Shown here piece by piece: positions 50,901 to 62,900 of a stretch of DNA of 64,000 nt. Positions within the stretch are counted from its first letter, which is position 1; every line of letters starts with the position of its first letter. The stretch is from Pelecanus crispus (Eukaryota > Chordata > Aves > Pelecaniformes > Pelecanidae), in contig NC_134649.1 of assembly GCF_030463565.1 (NCBI RefSeq), positions 40,325,044 to 40,389,043 of the forward strand, read 5' to 3'. The notes under the pieces were generated by a model, which was not told where the DNA came from, searched no databases, and saw only the letters and a program-made list of their open reading frames with translations. Position numbers and translations under genes: made by a program.

Positions 50901-53900
50901 CATCTTCATTGCTTCTGTGGACTTCTCTTTCTATGACTGTGCTGCAGTGGCCCTGCTGTGGAAATCGGCACCGTGAGCACCTGCTTTTTCTTGTCTGTAG
51001 TTATAGGGAGGGGGCTGTGTCTTCCTGGGTCATCTAAGCAGCAGCTTTTCTATCATTGTTCCAGGTGCCAGAAGTGTGTGAGCAGTCTCTGGGGATGTAA
51101 CTGGTGTGTCCAGCAGCACCTCTGCACCCACAAAGCAGCCTGTGAGGAAGGAACCATTATCTACAATGAAAGGGTGCGTCTCCTATGCAGTCCTAGTCCT
51201 ATGTGCTGTAACAGCCTCAGCGAGTTGCAGTGAGTCAGATCTCAGGTAACATAGCAGCTGTCAGTCACATCAAGCAAGGAGGTGAGCCGTTGGAGCAAAG
51301 CCTGCCCTTGGAGCGACAGAAGGCTCTGTGTCCATGCTGTTACAAGGCCTTGCTAGGTTTCTGGGGAAGGGCCGTCAGATGAAGCAGGTCACCCTTCTCC
51401 TGGGGTTATCCTGCCTGTGTTTTCAAAGTGAGGGACAAGAGCAAGCTGGCAGAGAGGCTGCAAGTGGGGAGGTGGAACAGATGCCCAGTTTGTGGCTGTC
51501 ACTGGTGGCCTTGCAGTTTTGAGGGGGATGAAGGCAGGCAGGCCTCCCTGTGAGTGGAGGTGAGTGCAGGCATCTGGGAAGAGGGAATGTTGCTGGATCT
51601 TCTGCATTGTGAGCATTCCCCAGTCTAATCCTAAGACAAGGAGGCATGAGATGTAGCTCTCACTGAAATCCAGAGGGTGAAGCAGCCTCTTGTGAACACT
51701 GCTACAGGAAGTAATATGGAGTGTTTATCTGCTTGGGTTTTATTCTGTTTAATTTCTTTCTCTCTTCTCACCCCACAATGTTGTTTTTCTCTAGGCCCAG
51801 ATCCCAACCTCAAGTGTGTTTCCTTCTTCAGCAGCTCCCCTCACCAAGTCCTCTACCACAGCCTCAACCGCAGCCACAAAACCCATCACTCCCCCCGTGC
51901 ATGTGGTACCGAGCACTGTGCCCCCCACAGAGCCCAACCGCGTCACGCTCTCCGCAGCCTTGGATATGACGTCTGAGCCTACAGAAACCCTCAGCTATAC
52001 ATACGTGACTCTCTCAACTGAAGTAGCCTCTCTCCAGGCTGTCACAGAATCCCCTTTACCACCACCAGCAGATAAACCTGCTGTCACTGTGCCAGAGACA
52101 ACTTCTCCCGCTGCATCTGTCCTCACCAGCCCATCCAAAAACATGGATCACGCAACCTTGCCCGCTGAATGGCCAGCCACTACCCAGGAGCCATGGCACA
52201 CCGACCCGCCCACCACTCTAGTGGGTAGCCCTCTGCACACATCTGCAGCAGCGGTAACACCTTCCCCTCATGTTACCAGTTTCAAGTGGCCTCCGAGTTC
52301 TTTTCCTACCACAGAGGCGCTGAAATCTGCCATCCCATCTCCCCAAGCCCCCAGCCAGGTGCCGGGGGGCCCTGCTGCCTCTGACTCTCCCAGGTTGCTG
52401 GGAACTGAAATGCCTGCTTCAGAGCTCCCACCATCAGCTCCCCCCGAGTGGCTGCTGGAGGAAGGCACGGAGCTCCAGGACACAGAGGACTGGGTAGATT
52501 TGCTGCAGGCTGAGAATGACACATCTCCCTTCTCTGCTTCTACTCTTCTGTCGGGTGATGGTGATTCTTCAGAAAGAGATGTCCCTGACTTTCCCAGGAT
52601 CCTCCACCCTGACCTCGATTATCAGTATGATGCCCCTGAGTTTTGGGAGGAGGTAAGTTGCTGGGCTTTGGGGTTCACAGTCTAAGGCTGTAACACTTTG
52701 AAATTTTCATACAGATTGCTGGTCTAGTATTTCAGCACACAGGAGAGGTTGTGCCCTCTGAGAGTGTAGAAGCTGACTGCTGTAATATGCAGAGTGAGAA
52801 GTGGCAGCCTGAGGAAGAAAAATGTGCAAGATTCCCAGGTCTTGTAGAAATGCTGCTGGCCTGAAGGTGGCAGCTGCTGTGATGTCCAGCATATTCACAA
52901 CTTTCTGCTGTTCACCACTTTGGGCTCTTGCACTGCTTTCTTGTAACTTCATGGTAAAGAAGCACAGCCATGTCTTCATTCAGACAGGACTTGTTTCTCT
53001 GTGACATGTTAGGCTTTGATTCCCTGTATCAGAGCCGTGGAGGTCTCTTTCTCTAAAGACCTGTGTTTGTTTTCAGAATGAAGAGCTTAGCTGGGGTCCA
53101 GATGCATGTCCCTGTGTGCAGGGAATCCAGGGATCTTCACTGTTTCCAGTCAATGTGGCGAGGAAGATAACCCTGCTGGGAAAGAACTTCCACCTCTATC
53201 AGGTAGTCAGCTCAACACCATCAGCACAGAGGAACTGTATTGATGCAGAGCACTGTTTGGGCAACCTGTCCACTGGACTGCTAAAAATACGTATAAGGCA
53301 CAGTTGTGGCTCTGCCTAGGTTTTTCCTGTTTGCAGAAACACCTAGAGGAATTAACTACTTCTTTGAATAAAGAATTACATAGCTGGATTTATTTAGGAG
53401 GTCTCTCAGAGAAAGGGAGAGTACAGGTGTGCACCAACCTGCTGGAGAAGATCTGCATGTGCTTGGATTAAATTGCACCTGTGTTGCACTGTAGATGGTA
53501 GTTCTTGGAATAACTTCCTGCTGAATCTCTGCTGATTGTTTGTGTCTCCATAAGCTAAAGATAAGTCATCTGTTCCCTTTCCTTTCTGGCATGCTCATGT
53601 TCCTTTCCTTTCTGGCATGCTCATGTTGATGTGGCTATTCCTGTCATACCTGAAACTTCTGCAATGGGGAAAACCACCCTTGAAAGATATGTTTCTTGGG
53701 CGTGCCTCTGGTAAAAATTCTCTTTGCTTCTCAAGACAGAAGACTGATTTAGTAACCTTTTACAAACAATGGCCTCGGAACATGCAGCCCACGGACTAGT
53801 TGTTACTTTATATGTTAAACCTGATATACTGCACTGCTCAGAGGAGCAGAGCTGGTTACAGATGCATATTCATCTTTTTTACAGGAAGTGTCTAAGCAAT

Positions 53901-56900
53901 TCAGTGGAAGATTTACAGGAGAGAGAGAAGAAAAATACACAGTGTTCTTTGAGGTGCACTGCCCTAATCTGTGTACTTCACTCTTCATTTCCAAGCTAGT
54001 GTTTCACAGAGACATACAGGCATAACTTCACAGTCCCACTGTTTTTTCTTTAATTGCTCTTCCTGTGCTGAGCTCTCCCTGCACTGACATACATGTGCTC
54101 CCTTCTAGGTGTTTTATTTTGTGTTGGGTTACCTTTCATACATGGAGGCAGTGACAGCATAGAGAGCCCTTGAATATAGCATAGACTTGGCGTAACGAAG
54201 GGAATGAGAGTAGCACACTGCTTGCACAGTAAGTGGCATGGTAAAAGGTACTGAACCGGAGAGGCAGGAGTACAATGTCATGTAGCAGGAAGCTGCGTGT
54301 AGTTGAGAAATGGTGCCATGTGTATCTTCTCTGCAGGACCAGCAGTGGGACTATGAGTGTGTCCTGAATTTGGAGGGGAGGACAGTGGTGATGGATGCTT
54401 ACGTGGAAGGAGAAGAAACAAACCAGTCAATCTGTTATATTACCTGCCAGATGAACCAGGTGAGTGCTTGGAATATGAACTCTATTCCAGAGTTCACACT
54501 GGTGCTGGTTTTGCTCAGCAAAACAGCAGGGCAAGCTCTGTGGGGAAAAGAGCATATTTTGCAAAAAATATTCGTAGAATATTTAGCGCTATGGGGCCCT
54601 CATCTGTGATGCTGCTGCCTGGCAGTACTGTTATCTTCAATCTGCAGAAAGATCGTGCAGTCTGAGCCACACAACCTGTTACTGCATTTGCTGTAGTACT
54701 GGATGATGCTGTCTCTGAATCATCACTCTTGCGACCTGGCAGGACAGTGCCACTTCTGCTTTAGCTTGAGGCACTGTTGTTTGTGGCTCTCTGGATTGTG
54801 AATTTTGTGATGGTGGTTCTTTTGTGAGAAGAAAAATGCTATTAATACCAGTTCTTAGTGGTGGAAGCTAGCCTGTGGATTGTAAGATTAACAGGCAAAA
54901 TTAAACCAGCCATGTACATTTCTGGATGATGTGTAGATTTTATTTAGGGCAAGATTTGCAAGCAGAGGTGAAATTTTTAGTTCACAAACTCATATAGTTA
55001 GGGGAGAGAAACAACACAGGCTCTTGTGCACACGAGCCTTGCAGACCAATTGTAATCCTACATCTTCAGCTCCACTGAAATTGCAGAAATGCCAGCTTGA
55101 GCAGTTTTCTGAGCAGGTGGCTTGTAGATAGGAGTTAGCCATTTAGGAATGCAGTTAGGAACTTGGACAAGTATTGTTGTGAGCACACATTTATTTTTAA
55201 TATTCATCCTAGTGAATCAATGCCTGCTACGCTTTCTAGAGCAGAATTGTGACTACATGAACCAGTGAGGACAGGCCTGTGCTGCTACTGCCCCAGCTAA
55301 CGCTGCCTTGTCTGCATTCACAGGAAGCCCCGTATAGGCTGTATGTGCTGGCACACTATGCAGGATGGATGCTGATGCTTTTTGCCTATTCAGCTGGCTC
55401 GTTTGTGCCTCTATTAAGTGCTTTGTCTCAATGGTCTTTGTCTTTGCAGTACAGTTACACAGTGCCTCAACTTGAATTCAACGCTGTGGTGTTTGTGCAG
55501 AGGCGACGACACCTTCGAGTGGACAGTGCTGCAGATCTTCACGGTAGGAGTGCAACACCTCCGCAGCAAAAAGACAGCAGATGAGGTGGAAGAGAATTGA
55601 GAAATCCTCAGATGAGGCTTTTTGCATCTGTAGTATTCCTACCACAGGGAAACTAAGGAAAACATACAACTTTATTTCTGTTGCTTGTCACAGGGGAGGG
55701 AGGAGGAGAGGGTTCTATGCAAGATGCCAAGTTGCTGGATTATTCTATGCCCTAGGGGATGTTTGCAGATGCCTCTGAATTTTTCTCCTTTGCAGTGACT
55801 TTTTACAACTGCTCTGTGGGACACACTGATTGTAGCCGCTGCCAAACAGCTGACTCAAAGTACAACTGTGTGTGGTGTGGAGGTGACAACCCCAGCTGTA
55901 TCTTCAGGGGCTCCTGCAAGGAAGAGATAGAAGACCTGTGTCCAGCACCTCTCATTCACTCTGTGAGTACCTTGCTTGCTAGTGTACTGCAGCTGGGGCA
56001 AGGAGGGCTCCATTCTCCAGTTGAAATCAAAGGGCTGTGAACTCAGAGTGAAAACAGTACAGCTCAATAATACCTTGGCCATCTGAAGAGCAAGTTCTAT
56101 TCTACTTTGATCCCTTGGTGCTGTGAGGATGCTAGACTTTTGTGCTGGGCTTTCAGTTTGCTGATAGAGAACGGTGGGAAAGGATGCATTTGTATCTCAT
56201 GCAAGCTGAAACTGGCACACCAGAAGGAGCAGAATCATTCAGGAGCTGGGAAAGGGTCCACAGATTGGATCCTCCAACTGTCCCGAGCCAGGCCCTGAAA
56301 CAGGTTGGCCCAACTGAGCCTGGGGCAAAGGAGGGCAAAACCTAATGATAACAGCACAGCAAGGATGGGAAAGGCATGACAGGTTACTGGAATTAATTAT
56401 TTTTGTCTGTTTATTTTAAATGTTTCTTGCTAACTGCCACATGACAAGTGTCTGTAGCCATGTGTCCCTTTTGCTGTCAGCTTGTCCTCCCTCTGGTGGC
56501 ACAGAACATCCATGTGCTGCATCTTGTCTTAGTTTATCTTGGATGCTGCTCCGGGACAGAGCTTTGACGTTTGTGCAGCATGCAATTCACTGTCGTACTG
56601 ATGCTGAGGGGGGAATGGTGCTTGCTGCTTCAATACTAGTAATGTGTATTGGCTTGTGCATTCCCACTCTTCAGCAGAAATGCCCTATGGAGTGGTCAGC
56701 ATGTTGATGAGAAGGCAAAGCAGGGCAGTCCTTGCCTTAGAAGTCTATAGTGGATTATCACCTCTGGGGGGGACCGCTGGCAACAGTGAGGTATGGGAAA
56801 AAAGGCTCTGACTGTGGTGCCCTTTATGGCCTTTCTTCTGGTGAGGGTGCAACCTGGTACTAGTCCAAGCCAGTAAAAGGAATCCATAGCAGTGACCCGA

Positions 56901-59900
56901 CTAGGCAGAGTTTGTAATGGGGCAGTTGAAGGGCCCTGTGCTGTAGGTCAGTTGCCAGACTGTAGAGGTCTGAAATACTGTGACATTTACACATGCGCGG
57001 ATGTCTTTGCAGGTGTACCCCCTGTCTGGACCAGTGGAAGGTGGCACTAGAATCACCATCACTGGCTCAAACCTCGGGCAGAAACATCAAGACATTGCAG
57101 AAACTGTCACTGTTGCAGGAATTCCCTGTGCCGTAGATGCTCAAGAGTATGAGATCTCTAGCAGGTAGAGTATCTGTGAAACCTCCTCCCAGAGGCAGGC
57201 ACTGGCTTTTCCCTTGGCTGCTGACACCAGCCTGAGATGTCATTGCCTTTGCTGTAGCAGGTATTGAGCCTTGCCCATTCCCCAGGGAGTGCCCCTGAGT
57301 AAGGTCACTGTCTGATTAGTCACTCAGGCAGTGACTTTAGAGAGATAAGGTTGTGTGCAAGGTGATGGCCAAACAGTGCTGCCATATACCGACCACACTG
57401 CCAGTACAGACCCCACAGGCCAGACAGATCAGGGAGTCACAGGCTTGGAACCATGCAGTTTCATGGGTGTCTCTGCCAGCCACAGGGTGATTTCAATAAA
57501 GCAAATGACATGGCTTGTGCAAGTGTCACTGCTAGGAAAATATCCTGACCATGTTAACAGAGGGTGAGGACAGGAATGCGCGGTTAGAGGTACGGCACAG
57601 GTTCTTGCCTCTGCTTGAGTGGGCACACCCCTAGACTGTCATTCTTCACTTGCCAACCAGCATTGCACCTCCCAGGAACAAACCCAGTGAAAGGACCCTC
57701 TCAACGAGGGACAGACCAGCGAGTCCTGGTGGGCCCTATGCCACTCTTGTGGTGGCTAAGAGTGCCTGGCAGGTCACAGAATGCTTGTAAAAGTAGTGGC
57801 TAGGAGGAGGATGAGAAGCAGAAAGACCTGTCCTGCTGAATCCAGCTAATGTCAGTGCTAGAGAACTGGGTAGCTGGTGTGTCTGGCCAGGGCAGGACCA
57901 TATGACAAGGCAGTGTAGTCAGGTGTTGAAGTGTGACTGGGGGGTAGCTAGGAAGCAAGGAGAAAGGAATATTTGTGTAGTTGGCCTGTGGCGGGACAGG
58001 TAGGTGGGAGCCTTGAACAAGGGAGGGAGAGGAGCCAAGCAAGCAGCAGGAGAAGAGGAGAGCAATTGTGAGTAACCTCTCATCAGAGCTATCACAAACC
58101 CATTTTTCCATTCCATAGTAGCAGTAGTTGTAGCACCTTTCCCTCTGGGAGCCAGGTAAGATCCTGCTGGGAAATGGCCTGCTGTGTTGAGCAGTGTTGT
58201 CCTGTCTGTGTGCCTTGTTTGTCTGGATCCATCTGCTTTCTGTTTTCATCCTAGAATTAGAGCATAATCTTTCTGGGGTTAGCACTGTCTTTGACCAAAG
58301 CCTGTATCTGTAAATCACCTGGCATCACAGGGTCCTGGCTTGGGACTGCACTGCCTAAGTTCAAATTCCTGAGCCTTTTTGAGTGAGGGGATATAGCTGT
58401 GAACCTGGAACCCACTCCTGAGAAAGGCCCAGCCAAAGTTAATCTCCTCCTGTGTAGGAAGGCTGGGAAGTCTCCTGCAAAGTAGGTTTTCAGTTAGCAA
58501 ATCAGTGCTGTAACATGGGATTCCTTGCTGCCCTGTTCTAAGTACAACCTGACTTTTCACCTTGTCAGCATCTCCCATACCAAATTATGGCTGGAAGAGG
58601 GGCTGGGAAGAAGGGGTGGTGCAGATCAGGGGAACTGGCTGGTCCCAGAGGCCACTGGCTGAAGACCAGTGCTGGCTAAACCTACAGTCTTGAGTGTTTT
58701 TCTGCATCAGACACAGTGTTAGTGTGTGGGTTGACCACTGCTAGCCTGGGGTCACTCCAGATGTGACTGATTTTACCAGCTCTGGACAATAGCAGAGTTG
58801 GACTCTTCGCGTGTCTGTGATACAGCGGGCTTCATCCTGTCTGTCCCAGAAAGAATAATCTTGGATAGGATGGGCCTGTTTGGAACCACCCTCTGCTTTT
58901 TTCTACTGCACCTAATCCAGCTTTGAAAGATGTTTCTCAATGTTCAGTTGTATATTCTGAGCATGTGATAAGGCTGAAAGAAGGGAGCTGTGGTTGCTAG
59001 ATGGTTTTAGGACATGATGCAATGGCTACAGCTCATCTGCTCTTCCACGGTGTGATACTGTTCTTGGATTGCCCTGCAGTATCGTATGCGTCACTGGTGG
59101 GAGCTGGACAGAGAGATTTGGGCACATTGTGGTGGAAGTGCCTGGAGGAGGACGTGGAGTTTCTGGACGTATTTTCACCTATCAGGTAACGTAACTATTG
59201 CTTCTTTAATATCTCTCCCTGTTCTTCCAGTATCTCTGCTAAAGGGCTATCACATGAACTTATGGGACTCTACCAGGCACTTGCTGCTGGCATTTTATCT
59301 GATTTTTCTGGTGTTTGTGTTGTGTGGTGTTCTTTGGGGGTTTTCTGTTTTGTTTCTTTCCCCCCACCCCTCTTTAGATTATAAGAACAGCTGTACTGGG
59401 TAATACTAAAGATTCTGTAGTCTAGTGGGGTTTTTTGTTTTGGTTTTTTTGCTTTTTTTGTTTGTGTGGGGTGGTTTGTTTTTTTTTGACAATGGTAACT
59501 ATTAAATGCTTAAAGAAAGAGGAAAAATACAGGGTACCTTTTCTGGTTTGGAGATTTTTTTTATTGATGACTTAACATCTTACTAAGACTTCTGACTTTC
59601 CTTTTATTAATTTGCAAATTGCTGCTTGAACACACTTTTAGCTTCTGACCTTCAGCAGCGAGTGGCAGTAAGTCCAAAGTTACTATGCATCGTATGAAGA
59701 AATGTTTCCTATTATTTTTAAACATGTTTCTGATAACTTTTTGATAGCTTAAACCCAGCAACTATGAAATAATATTTAAGTAGTTTTTAGATACAATTAT
59801 TTATTTTTCATCCTTGCTGTGCAACTTACAAGTTATGTACCTAGTTGCATGTCTCCGTCTCCCATGGGAAGGGGAAAGAGATGCCTGAAAAGTCTTAGGC

Positions 59901-62900
59901 TATTCCATTTTTGGCTGTATAGAACCATTTTATATGCTGGATTATGTTTGTTGCTCTTCTCTTGGTTTTGGTTCTGTTATCACCATTTTGAGGCAGGGTG
60001 ATGAGAACTGCATACTATGTTCAAGATGCGAGTGCAAAAAGAATTTTTACTGCAGTATAAAAATCGTTTTTCTTAATTCCTGTCACAGTAATTCCTACCA
60101 CTTGGTGTGTTTTTGTTGAGATCTGTGTTTACAGCTGGTAGAGTTGTTATAGGTACCAAAGCACTCTTGAATGGGCAGGAGTTATTTTGAAACTTACAAC
60201 TGTGCACATATGGTTGGGTTGGTTTTTTTTCTCCCCGCTCCTTATTTCATGTATCTTGCTCTTCATTTATCAGCAGTGACTTACTTGTGCCACTCTGCCT
60301 GGTTCCTCTAAATTTTGCTGCAACTCCTTAGTGGTACTAAGTTTTTGTTGCTTTAAATAATTTATCACATTTCATTTCCCCTTCCCAGGTCACCTACAAG
60401 TATGTTTAACACCACAGGTCTCAACACAAATTCTTAGGGCTCCCTGCCGGTAATCTCCTCATCTACTAGACAAACAGACAATTTATTTGCTACCTTGTTT
60501 TTCCCAACCTGAGTTATTAATCCAGTTACTGATCTGAACAATCCCTTTGAACTGTTAATCCTAGGGTTTGTGTGTGAGGCTCACAGCTCTGTTGTTTGCA
60601 GCATCTATCTGCCTTTTGCAGTCTGTGGAAAGACTGGTCCCCCAATTCATGGTTCTTGCTGGTGTGATTGATCCCTTCTCTGTTGCCTCTGCTCTGTAAG
60701 GGAGCTGCTGGAGCCTACCTGAGGCCTGCCTGTGATTGGGATCTGTAGCTTCTATTTTCAGAGCACTGGAGGACACTGAACATGTTCTGCTGTTTTCTTT
60801 CCTTGCCTTGTATTTTGAGGTCCTTCTCACTCACCTCCTTTTTTTTTCTTTTTTTTTTTTTTTTTTTTCCCCCATCTCTTCTAGAACCCAGAGCTGAAAT
60901 CCATTGTTCCAACTCAGGGCCCCAAAGCGGGAGGAACCTGCCTTACCCTTCTGGGCTCAAAGCTGCTGACTGGTCATCCTAGTGAGATCAGTGTCCTGCT
61001 TGGAGACCTCCCTTGCCACATGTAAGATCAGAGTCTGCTGATGTGCTGGCTATGCACTGCACTGAGTCCTTCCCAGAGCCCTGCAGGGTGTGATGCTGCC
61101 TGGCTCAGCCCTTTGCACAGGGTGTTAGAGCTCTGATCTACTCTCTGTTCCAGGAGATCCTCCCCTTGAGGGTCATGGCAGCAACTTCAACCATCTTACA
61201 TTCCTGCCCATGTTCCCTTGGACGAGAACAGTGCTACATGGCCTCTGTTCTGCATGTCTCTTGACAGGGCTATACCCCATCCTGGCAGCTCTGCTTTTGC
61301 TGATGGGGAACTGCAGTTGGCTCCTGCAGAATAACACTAAGAGCTGCTTTGTTCTCTTGCATCCTGGGACACGTATACCTGACAGCACTGCTGATGAGAA
61401 AGAAGGTGCACATGCCTTGGTAGCATGCATCCAGTCTCTTCAATCTGCACAGTGGCTGTACCTGCTTTTTGTCCATGTGCTGCCCACTGACAACTGCCCA
61501 GCAATTATTGTTTGCTTAGATAAGGCACAAGACCTTTCAGCATTAAATTTAGGAAAATACCAGAAGAGGTTTGCAGACTGTCTACAAAGAGTAAGGCATA
61601 GTACTGTAAAATCTGTCTCTGCAGTGATTGTGTTAATCCCTTGTTCTCTCTTCTGTCTCTCCAAGCCTCTCTGAGATGACAGAGGATCAGTTGGCATGCC
61701 AGACAAGTCCCAGCAATGTGTCCGCAGAACTCCCAGTCACTATCAAATATGGGGACCAAGAGCGGAGACTGGAAGGATCCCTCTTCAGATATACTTTGGA
61801 TCCCAACATCACTTTTGCAGAGCCACCTAAAAGCTTTCTCAGGTAGAAAGACCAAGTGCACCTTCCTCAGGGCTGTGTGCTGAGGCAGGTGCTACAGCAC
61901 CAATGGCATCTGTTTGTTGAGTTGCACTTTGGAGTACAGACAGGCTTGTAGGAATAATAAGCAGAAGGGTGGGAGCACAGGCAAGACAGAGCTAATGAAT
62001 AACAGGTGGGTGAGATCAGCTACTTTTCTCTTTCAGTGGAGGGAGAGTGCTCAGAGTTCATGGATACAACTTGGATGTTGTACAGAAACCAAAGATTCGA
62101 GTTACAGTTTCTCCATCCGAACGCCGGCGCCGAGGACTGGGACGATGGCGCAGAATCATCCCAGACACCGAGTGCCCTGAGGATGCTCTGTGCAGTGTCC
62201 AGCAGGTAGCATGGCAAAGTGCTCAGTGGAGCTGAGGGTGCATAAGGGTTGATGTGTTGCGCTGGAGAGGTGCACTTTCTGTCCCTAGGGCTTTTCCGCC
62301 CGCTTGCTGTTATCTGCTTGGATCATACCAACAGTCTTGGCCAAGTGGAAGTGTTTTCTACCAGACTGAGAGGTTAAGGACTTTCACAGACATTTCCATG
62401 AGTTGGGTCTGCCTCTGCTTAGAGATGTGCAGGACTTGTGATGTGGGACAGAAACAGCAGGGAGCAGTTTGGAGGTAAAGTAGTCTACAGCTGAGCCAGA
62501 GAGCTTGTGTGGCTCAGCATGTCCATGTTCCAGGCTCTTCCTTTTGCATAGTTCAGTCCATCTCTATAGCCCCTGGGCTCTCTTTCACTCCGAGATAGAA
62601 AAAAAGGCAGAGTTCAATGAAATTACCAGTTCTACCACTGTTTTCTGCTCTCCTGCTGCCAGTGTCCTGAGATGGGTCATTACAGAGGTATTGATGTGAT
62701 CATCAAGGTCACAGAGTGTGCAGCAGAATTTGCAGAGGTAAGAGGGTGTTTGGCAGCCAAAGTACGAGAAGGATATGCCTTATTAGTGCAAATGATAGAG
62801 GGCTTCCTGTGCATAAACTGGGAGAATATGGTCCTGATGCACATGCATTAATAATAACTGGTTTTAACCATGTTCTTAGGAAGGCATTTGTGCCTGTAGG

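Larger units (their letters stand above)
59186..60884 (+). other. PLXNB1: PLXNB1 intron between IPT1 and IPT2 (1,699 nt), largely old CR1
   Basis: GT-AG, phase 0. It contains a G/T-rich simple tract, a long ancient CR1 and an extended pyrimidine tract at its 3' end. Confidence 0.9.

Noticed and set aside
55323..55449. Earlier acceptor (CATTCACAG) extending the exon at 55,450
   Set aside because: The 127-nt extension would shift the frame relative to the preceding exon; the TTTGCAG acceptor at 55,449 fits the protein.
57800..58318. 172-codon minus-strand frame in an IPT1 intron
   Set aside because: No domain, no splice partners; likely chance.
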